A stretch of DNA of 64,000 nucleotides from RYN-230 sp963717125 (GTDB lineage: Bacteria; Actinomycetota; Actinomycetes; Streptosporangiales; Streptosporangiaceae). The stretch lies in contig CAVQVG010000015.1 of NCBI GenBank assembly GCA_963717125.1, forward strand, positions 62,001 through 126,000, in the 5' to 3' direction. Position numbers and translations under genes: made by a program. The notes under the pieces are model-generated. The model was not told where the DNA came from. It ran no database searches and worked only from the letters and a program-made list of their open reading frames with translations. Position 1 is the stretch's first letter; each line of letters opens with the position of its first letter. Shown piece after piece: positions 16,722 to 26,018 of the stretch.

Positions 16722-16927
16722 CGTGACCTCCGGGGTACGGGTGCCGGCGGACGGTCCACCAGCCGCAGCCAGCGTGCCGCCTGGACGGGCGGCCAGTCGT
16801 CCTGCGCCAGCCGGCACTTGGCGGTACCACCCACGGAGCAGGTCGGCCGGCCGTACTCCCGGGGGAGTAAGCGGAGGATCAACTGTGGGAGGGCGACGGC
16901 GGCCCGGATGGTGCTTACGCTGCTGGC

Positions 16928-18187
16928 ATGCGACATGTCCGGGCGGCGTGGCGGCGCTGGGTGAACTCCCCCGCCAGGGATGTCATCTTCGCGCTCGGGC
17001 TGACCGTCGTCCTGGTCGGCGGTACGTACGGCGAGGGCCATCCCAAGTCGCCGTCGGACACGATCCAGTTCAAGGGAATCCCTATCCCGCATCCCGGGCC
17101 CGGCGCGCTGGCCCTGGTGGCGGTGGCCTGCCTGGCGCTGGCCTGGCGGGGCCACTGGCCGGTCGCGGTGCTCGGCGTCAGCACCGCCGCGGTGTGCATC
17201 TTCACCCTGCTCGGCTACGTCAACGGGGCGGCCATGCTGGCCCCGGCCATCGCGGTGTACAGCATGGCCACCGTGGTGGCGGCCTGGCGGGCGGCCGGGC
17301 TGGCGCTGGCCACCTTGACCGTGCTGATGGCCGCCACCGCCGCGGCGAACCCGTTCGGGAAGATCACCGGCGGCGGGTTCTACCTCATCCCGGGTCTGAT
17401 CATCGGGGCCCTGCTGGCCGGGATCGCGGTGGCCAACCGGCGCGCGTACGTCTCCTCGATCCGGGACCGGGCCCAGGAAGACGCGCGCCGGCAGGTGGTG
17501 GAGGAACGGCTGCGCATCGCCCGGGAGCTGCACGACGTGGTCGCGCACACCATGGCCACCATCAACGTGCAGGCCGGGTCGGCCGCGCACGTGCTGGCCA
17601 CCCGCCCCGAAGTAGCCGCCGAGGCGCTCCAGGCGATCAAGGCGGCCAGCAAAGACGGGCTGCGGGAACTGCGGGCCATCCTGAACGTGCTGCGCCAGGC
17701 CGACGACGCCGACCCAACCCAGCCCACGCCCGGCCTGGCCCAGGTGGACACGCTGGTCGCCGGGGCCCGCCGGGCCGGCCTGGAGACGACACTGACCGTG
17801 ACCGGGACGGCCGTGCCGCTGCCCGGCGCGGCCGACCTGGCCGCCTACCGGATCATCCAGGAATCGCTGACCAACACGATCCGGCACGCCGGCCCGGCGA
17901 CCGCCGTGGTGTCGCTCAGCTACACCGCCGCCGACGTGCGGATCTGTGTCACCGACACGGGCTTGGGCCAGCCGGCGGAGGCGACCGGAGCGGGTGGGCA
18001 CGGGCTGGCCGGGATGCGCGAACGGGCCGCGGCTGTCGGTGGTTCGGTCGAGACCGGTCGCGCCCCCGGCGGCGGGTTCCGGGTCGCGGCCCGGCTCCCG
18101 CTGCCGACGCCGTCCGGGCCAGCCGCGGCGGCAGCCGACGGGCCGGCCGCGTCGCCTGCCCCCATCGAGGAAGGCAGGCGGTCATGA
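16928..18187 (+). CDS. NarL-type sensor histidine kinase
   Basis: 419 residues. An N-terminal membrane domain has about five helices (residues 15-170) with little outside the membrane. The phosphoacceptor region is RIARELHDVVAHTMATINVQ with His near residue 202, the HisKA_3 type. The ATP-binding part contains RIIQESLTNTIRHAG (N box), CVTDTGLG and GHGLAGMRERAAAVGG (G boxes). It should sense membrane or drug stress and phosphorylate the next gene product. The stop overlaps the regulator start (ATGA). Confidence 0.92.
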   Translation: MRHVRAAWRRWVNSPARDVIFALGLTVVLVGGTYGEGHPKSPSDTIQFKGIPIPHPGPGALALVAVACLALAWRGHWPVAVLGVSTAAVCIFTLLGYVNGAAMLAPAIAVYSMATVVAAWRAAGLALATLTVLMAATAAANPFGKITGGGFYLIPGLIIGALLAGIAVANRRAYVSSIRDRAQEDARRQVVEERLRIARELHDVVAHTMATINVQAGSAAHVLATRPEVAAEALQAIKAASKDGLRELRAILNVLRQADDADPTQPTPGLAQVDTLVAGARRAGLETTLTVTGTAVPLPGAADLAAYRIIQESLTNTIRHAGPATAVVSLSYTAADVRICVTDTGLGQPAEATGAGGHGLAGMRERAAAVGGSVETGRAPGGGFRVAARLPLPTPSGPAAAAADGPAASPAPIEEGRRS

Positions 18188-18858
18188 TCCGGGTCGTGCT
18201 AGCGGACGACCAGGCGCTGATCCGCGCCGGTTTCCGGGTGCTGGTCGATGCGGCCGACGATCTCCAGGTGGTGGGCGAGGCCACCGACGGCGAGCAGGCG
18301 GTCCGGCTGGCCCGCAGCGAGCGCGCCGACGTCGTGCTGATGGACATCCGGATGCCCGGGGTGGACGGCCTGGAAGCGACCCGGCGCATCTCGGCCGACG
18401 AGGACCTGGCCGGGGTCAAGGTGATCATCCTGACCACGTTCGAGTCCGATGAGTACGTGTACCGGGCGCTGCGCGCCGGGGCCAGCGGCTTCCTGGTCAA
18501 GGACACCGAGCCGGCCGAACTGCTGCAGGCGGTCCGGGTGGTGGCCCGGGGCGACGCGCTGCTGTCGCCCGGCGTGACCCGCCGGCTCATCACCGACCTG
18601 GCCAGCCGCCCGGAGCGGCCGCCGCCCAGCGACCAGATCCTGGCCGGGCTGACCGACCGGGAACGTCAGGTGCTGGGGCTGGTGGCCGAGGGCCTGTCCA
18701 ACGACGAGATCGCGGCCCGGCTGTTCCTCAGCCCGCTCACGTCCAAGACGCACGTCAGCCGGATCATGACCAAGCTGAACGCGCGGGACCGCGCCCAGCT
18801 CGTCGTGCTGGCCTACGAGAGCGGGCTGGTCACCCCCGGCAGCCGCGGGGCGCGCTGA
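18184..18858 (+). CDS. NarL/FixJ-family response regulator
   Basis: 224 residues. The receiver domain has LADDQ and the phosphoacceptor Asp near residue 54 in VVLMDIRMPGVDGLEA; the switch Thr is in IILTTFESDEY and the Lys in FLVKDTEP. The LuxR-type HTH follows: LTDRERQVLGLVAEGLSNDEI, then KTHVSRIMTKLNARDRAQLV. It is coupled to the kinase and likely controls the divergent MmpL pump and perhaps the adjacent ABC exporter. Its stop lies inside a strong hairpin. Confidence 0.93.
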   Translation: MIRVVLADDQALIRAGFRVLVDAADDLQVVGEATDGEQAVRLARSERADVVLMDIRMPGVDGLEATRRISADEDLAGVKVIILTTFESDEYVYRALRAGASGFLVKDTEPAELLQAVRVVARGDALLSPGVTRRLITDLASRPERPPPSDQILAGLTDRERQVLGLVAEGLSNDEIAARLFLSPLTSKTHVSRIMTKLNARDRAQLVVLAYESGLVTPGSRGAR

Positions 18859-18877
18859 CCCAGCGCACCCCGCGGCT
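18841..18877. terminator. Bidirectional terminator overlapping the response regulator stop
   Basis: A 17-bp stem (18841-18857 with 18861-18877, one G-T pair or mismatch) has a 3-base loop. It includes the last codons of the regulator and sits between convergent genes. Confidence 0.7.
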
Positions 18878-18891
18878 CGCGGCCCGCTTCC

Positions 18892-19677
18892 CTAGCTCTG
18901 CTGGCTGACCCGGTGCTGGAAGAGCCAGGATGCGCCGGCGGCCGACACGGCGAGGATGGCCACGCAGTAGCCGACAGCCAGCCAGGCCTGCGAGGAAACG
19001 CTGGCCCCGGTGGACGTGTGGCCCATCCAGAGCCCGCGCATGGTCTCCACGATCGGGGTGAACGGCTGGTGCGCGGCGAACCCGCGCAGCCACCCGGGCA
19101 TCGAAGCCGCCGGGACGAACGCGGTGCTCACGTACGGGATGAACATGAACACGAACGTCACCGCGTTGGCCGTCTCGGCACTGCGGGTCAGCAGCCCGAC
19201 CGCCGCCGCGAGCCAGGACAGCGCGAGGATGAACAGCACGATCATCGCGGCGGCCCCGGCCCAGCCGGCCACCGAGGCGTCCGGCCGCCAGCCGACCGCC
19301 AGGCCGGCCCCGATCACCAGTGCGGTGGCGATCAGGTTGCGCAGCAGGCTGGCCGCGATGTGGCCGGCCAGCACCGATGAGCCGCTGATCGGCATGGACC
19401 GGAACCGGTCCACGATGCCGTTGCTCATGTCGGTGGCGACGGCCACCGCGGTGCTGCCGGCGCCGAATCCGGCGCACAGCACGATCAGGCCGGGCACGAC
19501 ATAGTTCGCATACGAACCGCCGGTGCTCATCGCGCCGCCGAAGACGTAGACGAACAGCAGCATCAGCACGATCGGCAGCATGAGCGCGGTGAAGAACGCC
19601 TCCGGGTCGCGCCGCGAGCGCCGCACCGAGCGGGTGACCATCACGCGGGTGTCCGAGATTGTCGCGGTCATGCTCAT
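18892..19677 (-). CDS. ABC-2 type exporter permease (DrrB-like)
   Basis: 261 residues from the ATG at 19677, overlapping the stop of the ATPase gene. Six membrane helices are visible, starting with FFTALMLPIVLMLLFVYVFGG. The ABC-2 signature region FMFIPYVSTAFVPAASMPGWL is followed by FAAHQPFTPIVETMRGLW, typical of daunorubicin-type permeases. With the ATPase it should export a drug or lipid-like compound. The frame is open far upstream, but that part is a shadow of the ATPase gene. Confidence 0.9.
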   Translation of the reverse strand: MSMTATISDTRVMVTRSVRRSRRDPEAFFTALMLPIVLMLLFVYVFGGAMSTGGSYANYVVPGLIVLCAGFGAGSTAVAVATDMSNGIVDRFRSMPISGSSVLAGHIAASLLRNLIATALVIGAGLAVGWRPDASVAGWAGAAAMIVLFILALSWLAAAVGLLTRSAETANAVTFVFMFIPYVSTAFVPAASMPGWLRGFAAHQPFTPIVETMRGLWMGHTSTGASVSSQAWLAVGYCVAILAVSAAGASWLFQHRVSQQS

Positions 19678-20627
19678 CGGGCCATCTCCTCTGCTTCGGT
19701 ACGGGCCAGGTCCACGCTGGTCAGGGACAGGAAGACGTCGTCCAGGCTGGGCCGCAGGATGGACACCTGGAGCGCGGGGGTACCGGCTGTCTCCAGCGAG
19801 CGGAGCAGGCTGAGCACGTCGGCCGCCGAGCCGTCGGTGGCCACCTCGACGGTGCGCAGCCGCGGGTCGGTATGGGTGGCCGTCAGCGAGCCGGCCACCC
19901 GCTGGTAGCTGGTGTCGTCGGCGAAGCGGAGCCGGATCACCTCGGTGCCCAGGCTGGCCTTGAGCTCGTCCGGCGTGCCCCGGGCGGCGATCCGGCCGTG
20001 GTCGAGCAGGCAGACGGTGTCGGCCAGCTGGTCGGCCTCTTCCAGGTACTGCGTGGTGAGCAGCACGGTGACCCCGTCGTCCACCAGGCGCCGGACGGTG
20101 CCCCACAGCTGCTCCCGGCTGCGCGGGTCCAGCCCGGTGCTCGGCTCGTCCAGGAACAGCAGTTCCGGCTGCTCGACCATGCTGATGGCCAGGTCGAGCC
20201 GCCGTTTCATGCCGCCCGAGTAGGTCGCGACGCGGCGCTCACGGGCGTCCAGCAGATCGAAGTCGGCCAGCAGCTGGGCGGCCCGGGGCCGTACCTGGCG
20301 CCGGGGCAGATGCCGGAGCTGGGCCATCATCTCCAGGTTCTCCTGCCCGGTGAGCATGTCGTCCACCGCCGCGTACTGGCCGGTCAGGCTGATCGACCGC
20401 TTGACCGCGACCGGGTCGGCCAGCAGGTCGTGGCCGGCCACCGTGGCCGTGCCCGCGTCCGGCCGGAGCAAGGTGGCCAGGATGCGCACCATCGTGGTCT
20501 TGCCCGCCCCATTCGGGCCGAGCAGCGCAAGCACGGAGCCGGTCTCGACGGCCAGGTCGACCTGGTCCAGCACCCGCTGGCCGCCGAACGACTTGCAGAT
20601 CCCGGTTGCATCAACTGTGTATGACAT
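19674..20627 (-). CDS. ABC transporter ATP-binding protein (DrrA-like)
   Basis: 317 residues from the ATG at 20627; a GTG at 20648 is possible but lies within operator-like DNA. Walker A is GPNGAGKTT, the Q-loop lies near SLTGQYAAVDDMLTG, the signature is YSGGMKRRLDLA, Walker B is LLFLDEPSTGLDP and the switch His is replaced in VLLTTQYLEEADQL (Gln, as in DrrA proteins). The C-terminal 90 residues match the DUF4162 extension of drug exporters. It powers the permease encoded next. Confidence 0.93.
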   Translation of the reverse strand: MSYTVDATGICKSFGGQRVLDQVDLAVETGSVLALLGPNGAGKTTMVRILATLLRPDAGTATVAGHDLLADPVAVKRSISLTGQYAAVDDMLTGQENLEMMAQLRHLPRRQVRPRAAQLLADFDLLDARERRVATYSGGMKRRLDLAISMVEQPELLFLDEPSTGLDPRSREQLWGTVRRLVDDGVTVLLTTQYLEEADQLADTVCLLDHGRIAARGTPDELKASLGTEVIRLRFADDTSYQRVAGSLTATHTDPRLRTVEVATDGSAADVLSLLRSLETAGTPALQVSILRPSLDDVFLSLTSVDLARTEAEEMAR

Positions 20628-20633
20628 ACACTG
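20615..20633 (-). promoter_or_regulatory. Operator-like palindrome over the ABC exporter start codon
   Basis: A 19-base palindrome (one mismatched pair) centred on tgtatg-t-cataca covers the start codon at 20627. Reading leftwards, ttgacc and an AT-rich tatacg about 16 bases later give a likely promoter just upstream. The divergent TetR protein is the obvious ligand-responsive repressor. Confidence 0.55.
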
Positions 20634-20685
20634 AACCGTATATGCCACATACAGTTATGGTCAAGGGGACGAAAGAGCGTGCTCC

Positions 20686-20826
20686 GACTGGACCGACGAG
20701 CGAGGAACGAGCGAGGAGGGGAAGGAGCCGCGCCGAAGGGGCGCGCCGCCGAACTGGACTGAGGAGCGAGGGAGCGAAGCGACTGAGCGACGAGGGAAGT
20801 CGGCGGGTAAAGCGCCCCGGAGGCGC
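20686..20826. repeat. Purine-rich direct repeats between exporter and TetR genes
   Basis: Imperfect copies of a gactggac(c/t)ga(c/g)gagcgagg element occur near 20687 and 20752, with many gagcga units between and after. A small hairpin (20812-20816 with 20822-20826) precedes the TetR start. No gene is seen in this stretch. Confidence 0.45.
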
Positions 20827-20845
20827 ATAGAAATAGAGTCAGGGG

Positions 20846-21670
20846 ATGGCACAGCAACCGGAGACAGAGGCCACTGGGGGGACGGCGCCGTTGCCACCCG
20901 GGCTCGACCTGCTGTGGGGACGGCGCGAGCGCGGACGCCGGGGGCCGAAACCGGGACTATCGGTAGACGCCATCGTCGAGGCAGCCGTGCGGGTCGCCGA
21001 CACCGAGGGCCTGGAGGCCGTCTCCATGGCCCGGGTGGCCAAGGAGCTCGGCTTCACCACCATGTCCCTGTACCGCCACGTGACCAGCAAGGACGAGCTG
21101 CTCCAGCTGATGTGGAACGCGAGCGCGCAGGGCGCGGAGAGCCTGGTGCTGGAGGGCGACGGCTGGCGGGAGCGGCTGCGGCAGTGGGCGCTTATCCAGC
21201 GCGAGATGATGGACCGGCACCCGTGGATCACCCAGATGCCGATGGCCGCGCCGCCGCTGGCGCCCAACTCGCTGACGTTCGTGGAACGCGGGCTGGAGAC
21301 GCTGGACGGCACCGGCCTGCCGGACGCCGACAAGCTCCGGGTGATCGGCCTGCTCAGCTCCTACACCCTGAGCGAGGGCCGGATGGCGCACGACGCCGCC
21401 CGGGCCGCCGCGGCTGCGCAGGCGGCGGCCGCCAGGGACGCATCCGCCACGCCCTGGACGTTCGAGCAACTGCTCCGCCAACTGATCGACGCGGAGTCTT
21501 ACCCGATACTGCACCGCATCGCCTGGACGGCCGATGTCTTCGACGCCCCCTCTGGACAGGACGAAGAAGCCGAGTTCCGGTTCGGCGTTGAGTGCATCCT
21601 GGATGGCGTTCAGCAGCTGATTGGGAGAAACCGGACCGGGCGGTCCGCGGGCCACGGCGCTGCGGGCTGA
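20846..21670 (+). CDS. TetR-family repressor of the divergent ABC exporter
   Basis: 274 residues. A 30-residue leader precedes the HTH: LSVDAIVEAAVRVADTEGLE, then MARVAKELGFTTMSLYRHVTS. The C-terminal half resembles the TetR_C_1 class that binds tetracycline-like ligands. Longer than the usual 200 residues, it matches the drug-exporter regulators. Divergent orientation and the palindromes near the exporter start support control of the DrrAB-like pair, with the exported compound as the probable inducer. Confidence 0.9.
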   Translation: MAQQPETEATGGTAPLPPGLDLLWGRRERGRRGPKPGLSVDAIVEAAVRVADTEGLEAVSMARVAKELGFTTMSLYRHVTSKDELLQLMWNASAQGAESLVLEGDGWRERLRQWALIQREMMDRHPWITQMPMAAPPLAPNSLTFVERGLETLDGTGLPDADKLRVIGLLSSYTLSEGRMAHDAARAAAAAQAAAARDASATPWTFEQLLRQLIDAESYPILHRIAWTADVFDAPSGQDEEAEFRFGVECILDGVQQLIGRNRTGRSAGHGAAG

Positions 21671-21697
21671 CCTCAGCCGCCGCGGCCCACGGTCCCG

Positions 21698-22594
21698 CTA
21701 CCAGACCTGCTGCGTGGCCGGCGAGCTGCGCCGGACCGCGCCGACCTGCTCCGGGCGCTCGAACACGGACTGGACCGCGACCCGGCCCGGGCCTTGCAGG
21801 GCCAGCCAGGTGGACTTGGCCTGCCAGCGCGGCGAGCTGAACCAGTACTGCCCGCGCGGGTACTCGAAGTGCAGGAACATCGTCACCGTGGGGTCTTTCC
21901 AGATCAGCCCGCCGGGCTGGATCAGGATCCGCTGCCCGGCGGCCAGGTCGCGGATGAACGTGTTGCCCGGCGCGTGCAGCAGCAGCAGGCCGTTGCGGCC
22001 GGCCGCGGTGAACCGGTCGATCATCCGGCCGAGCGGGTAGTGCCACTCCTCGTCGTCGCCGTCCTTGGTGGTGAACCAGACGTTGGAGTTGTCCCACTGG
22101 TAGCCGACGTTCCCGGTCGCCACCAGGAAGCGGTGCTCGGCCACGTCCACGGCCTGGCCCGGGCCCAGCGGGACGGCCAGCGTCTCACCGGGCTCGTCGG
22201 CGCTGAACGCGATGTGCCCCGGGCCCTGCGCGCGCATCATGACCAGTGGCAGGCCGGCCCGCATCCGCTTCCAGCCGCCGCGCATCGGCAGGTTGTCCAG
22301 GTTGACCCGGGGATCGGTGTGCAGCAGCACGTGGTGCGAGAAGTAGACCCAGTCGTCGGCTTCCAGGCCCATGTCCGCGACCGGCACGTAGCTGCCGCTG
22401 ATCTGGCAGGTGGACTGGCCGAACCGGATCCGGGCCATGTCCCGGATCGGCGGCTGCTCAATCCAGCCAGAGTCCGAGACGTGCCGCCGGACGTCAACCG
22501 GCGCGCCGCAGTGCGGGCAGGTCGCGTCCTGGCCTTCGCTGGGCAGACGGCAGTACGGGCAGGTGTAGGCACCCTGGGCAGGCGGCATCGACAT
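21698..22594 (-). CDS. AIM24-family protein with N-terminal zinc ribbon (copy A)
   Basis: 298 residues from the ATG at 22594 with ribosome site aaggggg. An N-terminal zinc ribbon reads CPYCRLPSEGQDATCPHCG. The rest is an AIM24/TIGR00266-like beta barrel, with MVMMRAQGPGHIAF-like and GLLLLHAPGNTFIRDLAAGQ segments. Eukaryotic AIM24 is a mitochondrial inner-membrane factor; bacterial roles are unclear. It begins 11 bp after copy B ends and shares its layout, with VSDSGW and STCQI in both, so the pair arose by duplication. Confidence 0.87.
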   Translation of the reverse strand: MSMPPAQGAYTCPYCRLPSEGQDATCPHCGAPVDVRRHVSDSGWIEQPPIRDMARIRFGQSTCQISGSYVPVADMGLEADDWVYFSHHVLLHTDPRVNLDNLPMRGGWKRMRAGLPLVMMRAQGPGHIAFSADEPGETLAVPLGPGQAVDVAEHRFLVATGNVGYQWDNSNVWFTTKDGDDEEWHYPLGRMIDRFTAAGRNGLLLLHAPGNTFIRDLAAGQRILIQPGGLIWKDPTVTMFLHFEYPRGQYWFSSPRWQAKSTWLALQGPGRVAVQSVFERPEQVGAVRRSSPATQQVW

Positions 22595-22605
22595 GTCGGC
22601 CCCCT

Positions 22606-23403
22606 TCACTCGGAGCCGTGGTGCACGTACATGGACTGAATACCGACCCGGCCCGGGCCGGTCACCTCGGCCAGGTACATGCCGTGGCTGGTGAGCCCGG
22701 TCCTGATCTTCTGCTGGACCGTGTTCATCGTGACCGAGGAGTCCTTGTACAGGAAGCCGCCCGGCTCGATCAGGATCTGCTCGCCCGGCTGGAGCGTCTT
22801 CTGGAACACGTTGCCGTAGCCGTGCAGCAGCAGCAGGCCGGGCTGGTTCTGCGTGACGAACCGGTCCATGTACATGCCCCCGCCGCCGTGCAGCACGTTG
22901 GCCAGGCCCTTGATCCGCACGAACGAGTAGGTCAGCGAGTGCGTGCCGGCCAGGAAGGCGTGCTCGCGGACGTCGAGTTCCATCGAGGGGTGCAGCGGCA
23001 GCACCACGACCTCGCCGGCCGCGTCCCGGGAGAACGCGATCCGGCCCGGGCCGTGCGCGAGGCTCAGGATGTGCGGCATGCCGCCCATCATCCGCTTCAT
23101 GCCGCCGCTCGTGTTCATCGCCGACATCGGCACCTGCGGCTCTTTCCACAGCATCACGTGATGCTCGAAGAAGACCGAGTCACCGTGGGCCAGGGCCAGT
23201 TCGGCCACCGGCACGATTTCGCCCTCGATCTGGCAGGTGGAATTGGAAAACCGGAATTCCGTCATGTCCCGCAGCCGCGGCGCCTCGGTCCAGCCGGAGT
23301 CGCTGACCTTGTCCTGCACATCCAGCGGCGCGCCGCAGGTACCGCAGTTCGTCTGGCCCATCTCATTCTGTGCCTTACACCACTGGCACTGAATCCGGTC
23401 CAT
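22606..23403 (-). CDS. AIM24-family protein with N-terminal zinc ribbon (copy B)
   Basis: 265 residues from the ATG at 23403. The zinc ribbon is CQWCKAQNEMGQTNCGTCG, followed by DKVSDSGWTEAPRLRD. The AIM24 barrel contains HILSLAHGPGRIAFSRDAAG and GLLLLHGYGNVFQKTLQPG, closing with GPGRVGIQSMYV. The last phrase also occurs, altered, in copy A (GPGRVAVQSVF). It is encoded between an SPFH gene (about 120 bp upstream) and copy A, on the same strand, so the three are probably one operon. Confidence 0.87.
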   Translation of the reverse strand: MDRIQCQWCKAQNEMGQTNCGTCGAPLDVQDKVSDSGWTEAPRLRDMTEFRFSNSTCQIEGEIVPVAELALAHGDSVFFEHHVMLWKEPQVPMSAMNTSGGMKRMMGGMPHILSLAHGPGRIAFSRDAAGEVVVLPLHPSMELDVREHAFLAGTHSLTYSFVRIKGLANVLHGGGGMYMDRFVTQNQPGLLLLHGYGNVFQKTLQPGEQILIEPGGFLYKDSSVTMNTVQQKIRTGLTSHGMYLAEVTGPGRVGIQSMYVHHGSE

Positions 23404-23521
23404 TCGGGCAACCCTTTCGTGTGGGAGGCCGCACTACCGCCACGGTGGCGACAGCGCGGGAGAAATGGCAGGCCGGGACCGGGCGGGGGCGCGCCCCGGA
23501 ACTGAAACGTGGGGGTATCGG

Positions 23522-24773
23522 TCAGGCCAGCGGCGGGCTGACCGGGGTGCCGCACTCCGCGCAGAACTTTGCGCTGGCGGACAGGTCGGCATTGCAGTTG
23601 GTGCAGTGCTTCTGCATCGGCGTGCCGCACATGTCGCAGAACTTCGCGCCCGCGCGGACCTGGCTGTGGCAGTTGCCGCAGTCCACCGTCCCGGCGGGCG
23701 GGCCGGCCTGCGGGGCAGCGGCCGGGGCTTCCGCGGCGGGCGGAGCTGACGGAGCGGCCGGAGCCTGCGGGGCGGCCGGAGCCTGCTGAGCGGCCGGAGC
23801 CTGCGGAGCGGCCGGAGCCTGCGGAGCGGCCGGGGCGGCCGGGCTGCGGGGCCGGCTGCATGTAGCCGGGACCACCGCCGGCGAAGCCGGGCGCGGGCGG
23901 CGGCTGGGGCGGGGCCTGCGGCGGCGGCTGCATCATCTGGTTGGCCACGCCGAACCCGGCGCCGAGGAACAGTGGGGTGGCCGCGGCGCCGCCCTGGGCC
24001 ATCCCCTCACCGGCGCCTTGCAGCGCCTCGGCCTGCGCCGCCTGCAGGAAGCCGCCGGCCAGCCGGCTGTAGGCGGTGTCCCCGGCCAGCTTCTTGAGCC
24101 GGGCGCTGTCCTCGTCGGACAGGTTGACGTCCAGGTTGCCGAACCGGGTGATGGCCAGCCCGTAGCTGGCCAGCTGCTCGTTGGTGGCGGGCAGCGCGGC
24201 CGCCTCGATCTCCGGGTTACGCACGGACAGGCCGAGGATGGGCCAGGCCCCCGCCATCAGCTGGGTGGTAACCACGGTGCGGGTGACCTTGAGCAACTGC
24301 TGGGCGACCCAGTCGGTGATGGCGCCGTTGTTCGTCACGTCCACCGAGCCGACCAGGTTGAAGATGAGCTTGGTCGGCTCGGTGACCCGGAGCGCGTACT
24401 CGCCGAACGTGCGCAGGGTGACAACCAGGCCGCTCACCGGGTCCTGCACGTCGTCCAGCCGCCCGCCGAACCGGCAGCCGGGGAACTCGCGGGCGCCGAC
24501 GAAGTAGATCTCGGCCTTGAACGCGTTGCTGTTGCTGGCCCAGTCCACGAACATGCCGAGGAACGGGATCTCGGTGGCGTCGAGGCGATGCTGGCCCGGC
24601 GGGAGCACGCCCACCACCTGGCCCTGGTTGGTGAACACGGCGGCGGCGTCTGGCTCGACGATGGCCTTGGTGTACTTGCGGATGTTCTGATCGGGCCACT
24701 TGTAGACGATCTGGCCCTTGGCACTGTCTGGCGCGGCGATGAACTCGCGGCGGGCCTCGTTGAGAATCCCCAC
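23522..24773 (-). pseudogene. SPFH (band 7/virion-core-like) protein with two C-terminal zinc ribbons, one frameshift
   Basis: Starts at GTG 24773. The frame encodes an SPFH domain of the YdjI/virion-core type (KGQIVYKWPDQNIRKYTKAI, GQVVGVLPPGQHRLDATEIP) up to about residue 300, ending in MQPAPQ near 23855. The rest continues in another frame: an 18-bp repeat region (AAPQAP) and two zinc ribbons (CGNCHSQVRAGAKFCDMCG and CTNCNADLSASAKFCAECG), ending at 23522. Removing one base from a G/C run at about 23831-23855 restores a 416-residue protein. SPFH proteins form membrane-associated rings; YdjI partners the PspA-like envelope stress system in Bacillus. Upstream of two AIM24 genes. Confidence 0.75.
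23751..23840 (-). repeat. Five 18-bp tandem repeats in the SPFH gene linker
   Basis: Units start at 23751, 23769, 23787, 23805 and 23823, consensus ggagcggccggagcctgc. They encode an Ala-Pro-Gln-rich linker. The apparent frameshift lies at the upstream end of this array. Confidence 0.8.
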
Positions 24774-25045
24774 AGGGTCGTCCCCTCATCCCCGGTGCGA
24801 CCTTGGCTGGGACCCGGCCGCATTTCACCCGGATCATACGTCTGCACAGCGGTTTGCGCCGCCCCGCATGATGAACAGAGAGTCGCCATCACTAGGCGTG
24901 CGGGGGTGGCAACCGGCGAGGCCAGCGGGGGGCGGCCAGGCGCTGGGCGGCGTGCACGACGAACGCGCGGCGGCAGCCTGGGTCGGTGCCGGGCCGACCC
25001 ACCGCCCGGGGATGCGGGCTATCGTCAGCCGGGGGAGGACACGGG
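24774..25045. other. Divergent intergenic region
   Basis: About 270 bp between the SPFH gene and the oxidoreductase, holding both promoters. The right end has a strong ribosome site (gggggagga, 25031-25039). I see no further gene. Confidence 0.4.
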
Positions 25046-25987
25046 ATGACGCGGCCGCTGAGGTTCGGCCTGGTCGGCACCGGCCACTGGGCCCGCAGCG
25101 CGCACGCGCCCGCGCTGGCGGCCAGCGCGAGCGGCGCGGGCGGCGCGGGCGGCGGTATCGAGTTCACCTCGGTCTGGGGCCGCAACGCAACCGCCGCCGC
25201 AGACCTGGCGGCCGGCTATCAGGCCACGCCCTACCAGGACTTCGACCGCTTCCTGGCCAGCGTGGACGCGGTCGACTTCGCGGTGCCGCCGGACGTGCAG
25301 GCGCCGCTGGCCATCCAGGCGGCCCGGGCGGGCAAGCACCTGCTGCTGGAAAAGCCCATTGCGCTCACCGAGCCGGCCGCGGACGAGCTAGCCGCCGCGG
25401 TCAGCCGGGCCCAGGTCGCGTCCGTGGTCTTCTTCACCGCCCGGTTCCAGGCCGATGTCCGGTCCTGGCTGGCCGGCGTGACCGCGACCGGCGGCTGGGC
25501 TGGCGGCCAGGCGATCTGGCTGGGCACCGCCCTGCAGCCGGGCAGCCCGTTCAACACACCGTGGCGGCGGGTCAGGGGCGGCCTGTGGGACCTGGCCCCG
25601 CACGTGATCTCGCTGTTGTGGGCCAGCCTCGGCGCGGTCACCGCGGTGACCGCGGAAGCCGGGGCGGCCGACGTGACCCACCTCATCCTGCACCACGCGG
25701 GCGGCGCGTCGGCCGCGGTCACCGTCACGCTCAGCGCACCCGAGAGCGCCGCGGTCGCCCGCCTGGAATTGTGGGGACCGGCGGGCCGGTCGGCCGCCCC
25801 GCTGGAGACCGACCAGCCGACCGCGCCGCTGCGCACCGCCCTGGCCGAACTGGCCGCCAACGCGCGGGCTGGGCAGCTCAGCCACCCGTGCGACGTCCAG
25901 TTCGGCCGTTCGGTGGGCCAGGTCCTGGCCGACGCGCAGCACCAGCTCGACGCGCGTTGTCAGCCAGCCCAGCCCGGCACCGGCTGA
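25046..25987 (+). CDS. Gfo/Idh/MocA-family oxidoreductase
   Basis: 313 residues from the ATG at 25046. The nucleotide-binding fold opens with LRFGLVGTGHWARSAHAPAL. The dinucleotide-site Lys lies in GKHLLLEKPIALTE (EKP motif). The C-terminal alpha/beta part continues to residue 300. These enzymes oxidise or reduce sugars or related polyols with NAD(P). The usual catalytic DxxxH region corresponds to GGLWDLAPHVISLL. It runs opposite to its zinc-ribbon neighbours and is not obviously part of their function. Confidence 0.87.
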   Translation: MTRPLRFGLVGTGHWARSAHAPALAASASGAGGAGGGIEFTSVWGRNATAAADLAAGYQATPYQDFDRFLASVDAVDFAVPPDVQAPLAIQAARAGKHLLLEKPIALTEPAADELAAAVSRAQVASVVFFTARFQADVRSWLAGVTATGGWAGGQAIWLGTALQPGSPFNTPWRRVRGGLWDLAPHVISLLWASLGAVTAVTAEAGAADVTHLILHHAGGASAAVTVTLSAPESAAVARLELWGPAGRSAAPLETDQPTAPLRTALAELAANARAGQLSHPCDVQFGRSVGQVLADAQHQLDARCQPAQPGTG

Positions 25988-26018
25988 CCGGCGCCACGCT
26001 GGAGCACGTCAGCCGGAG

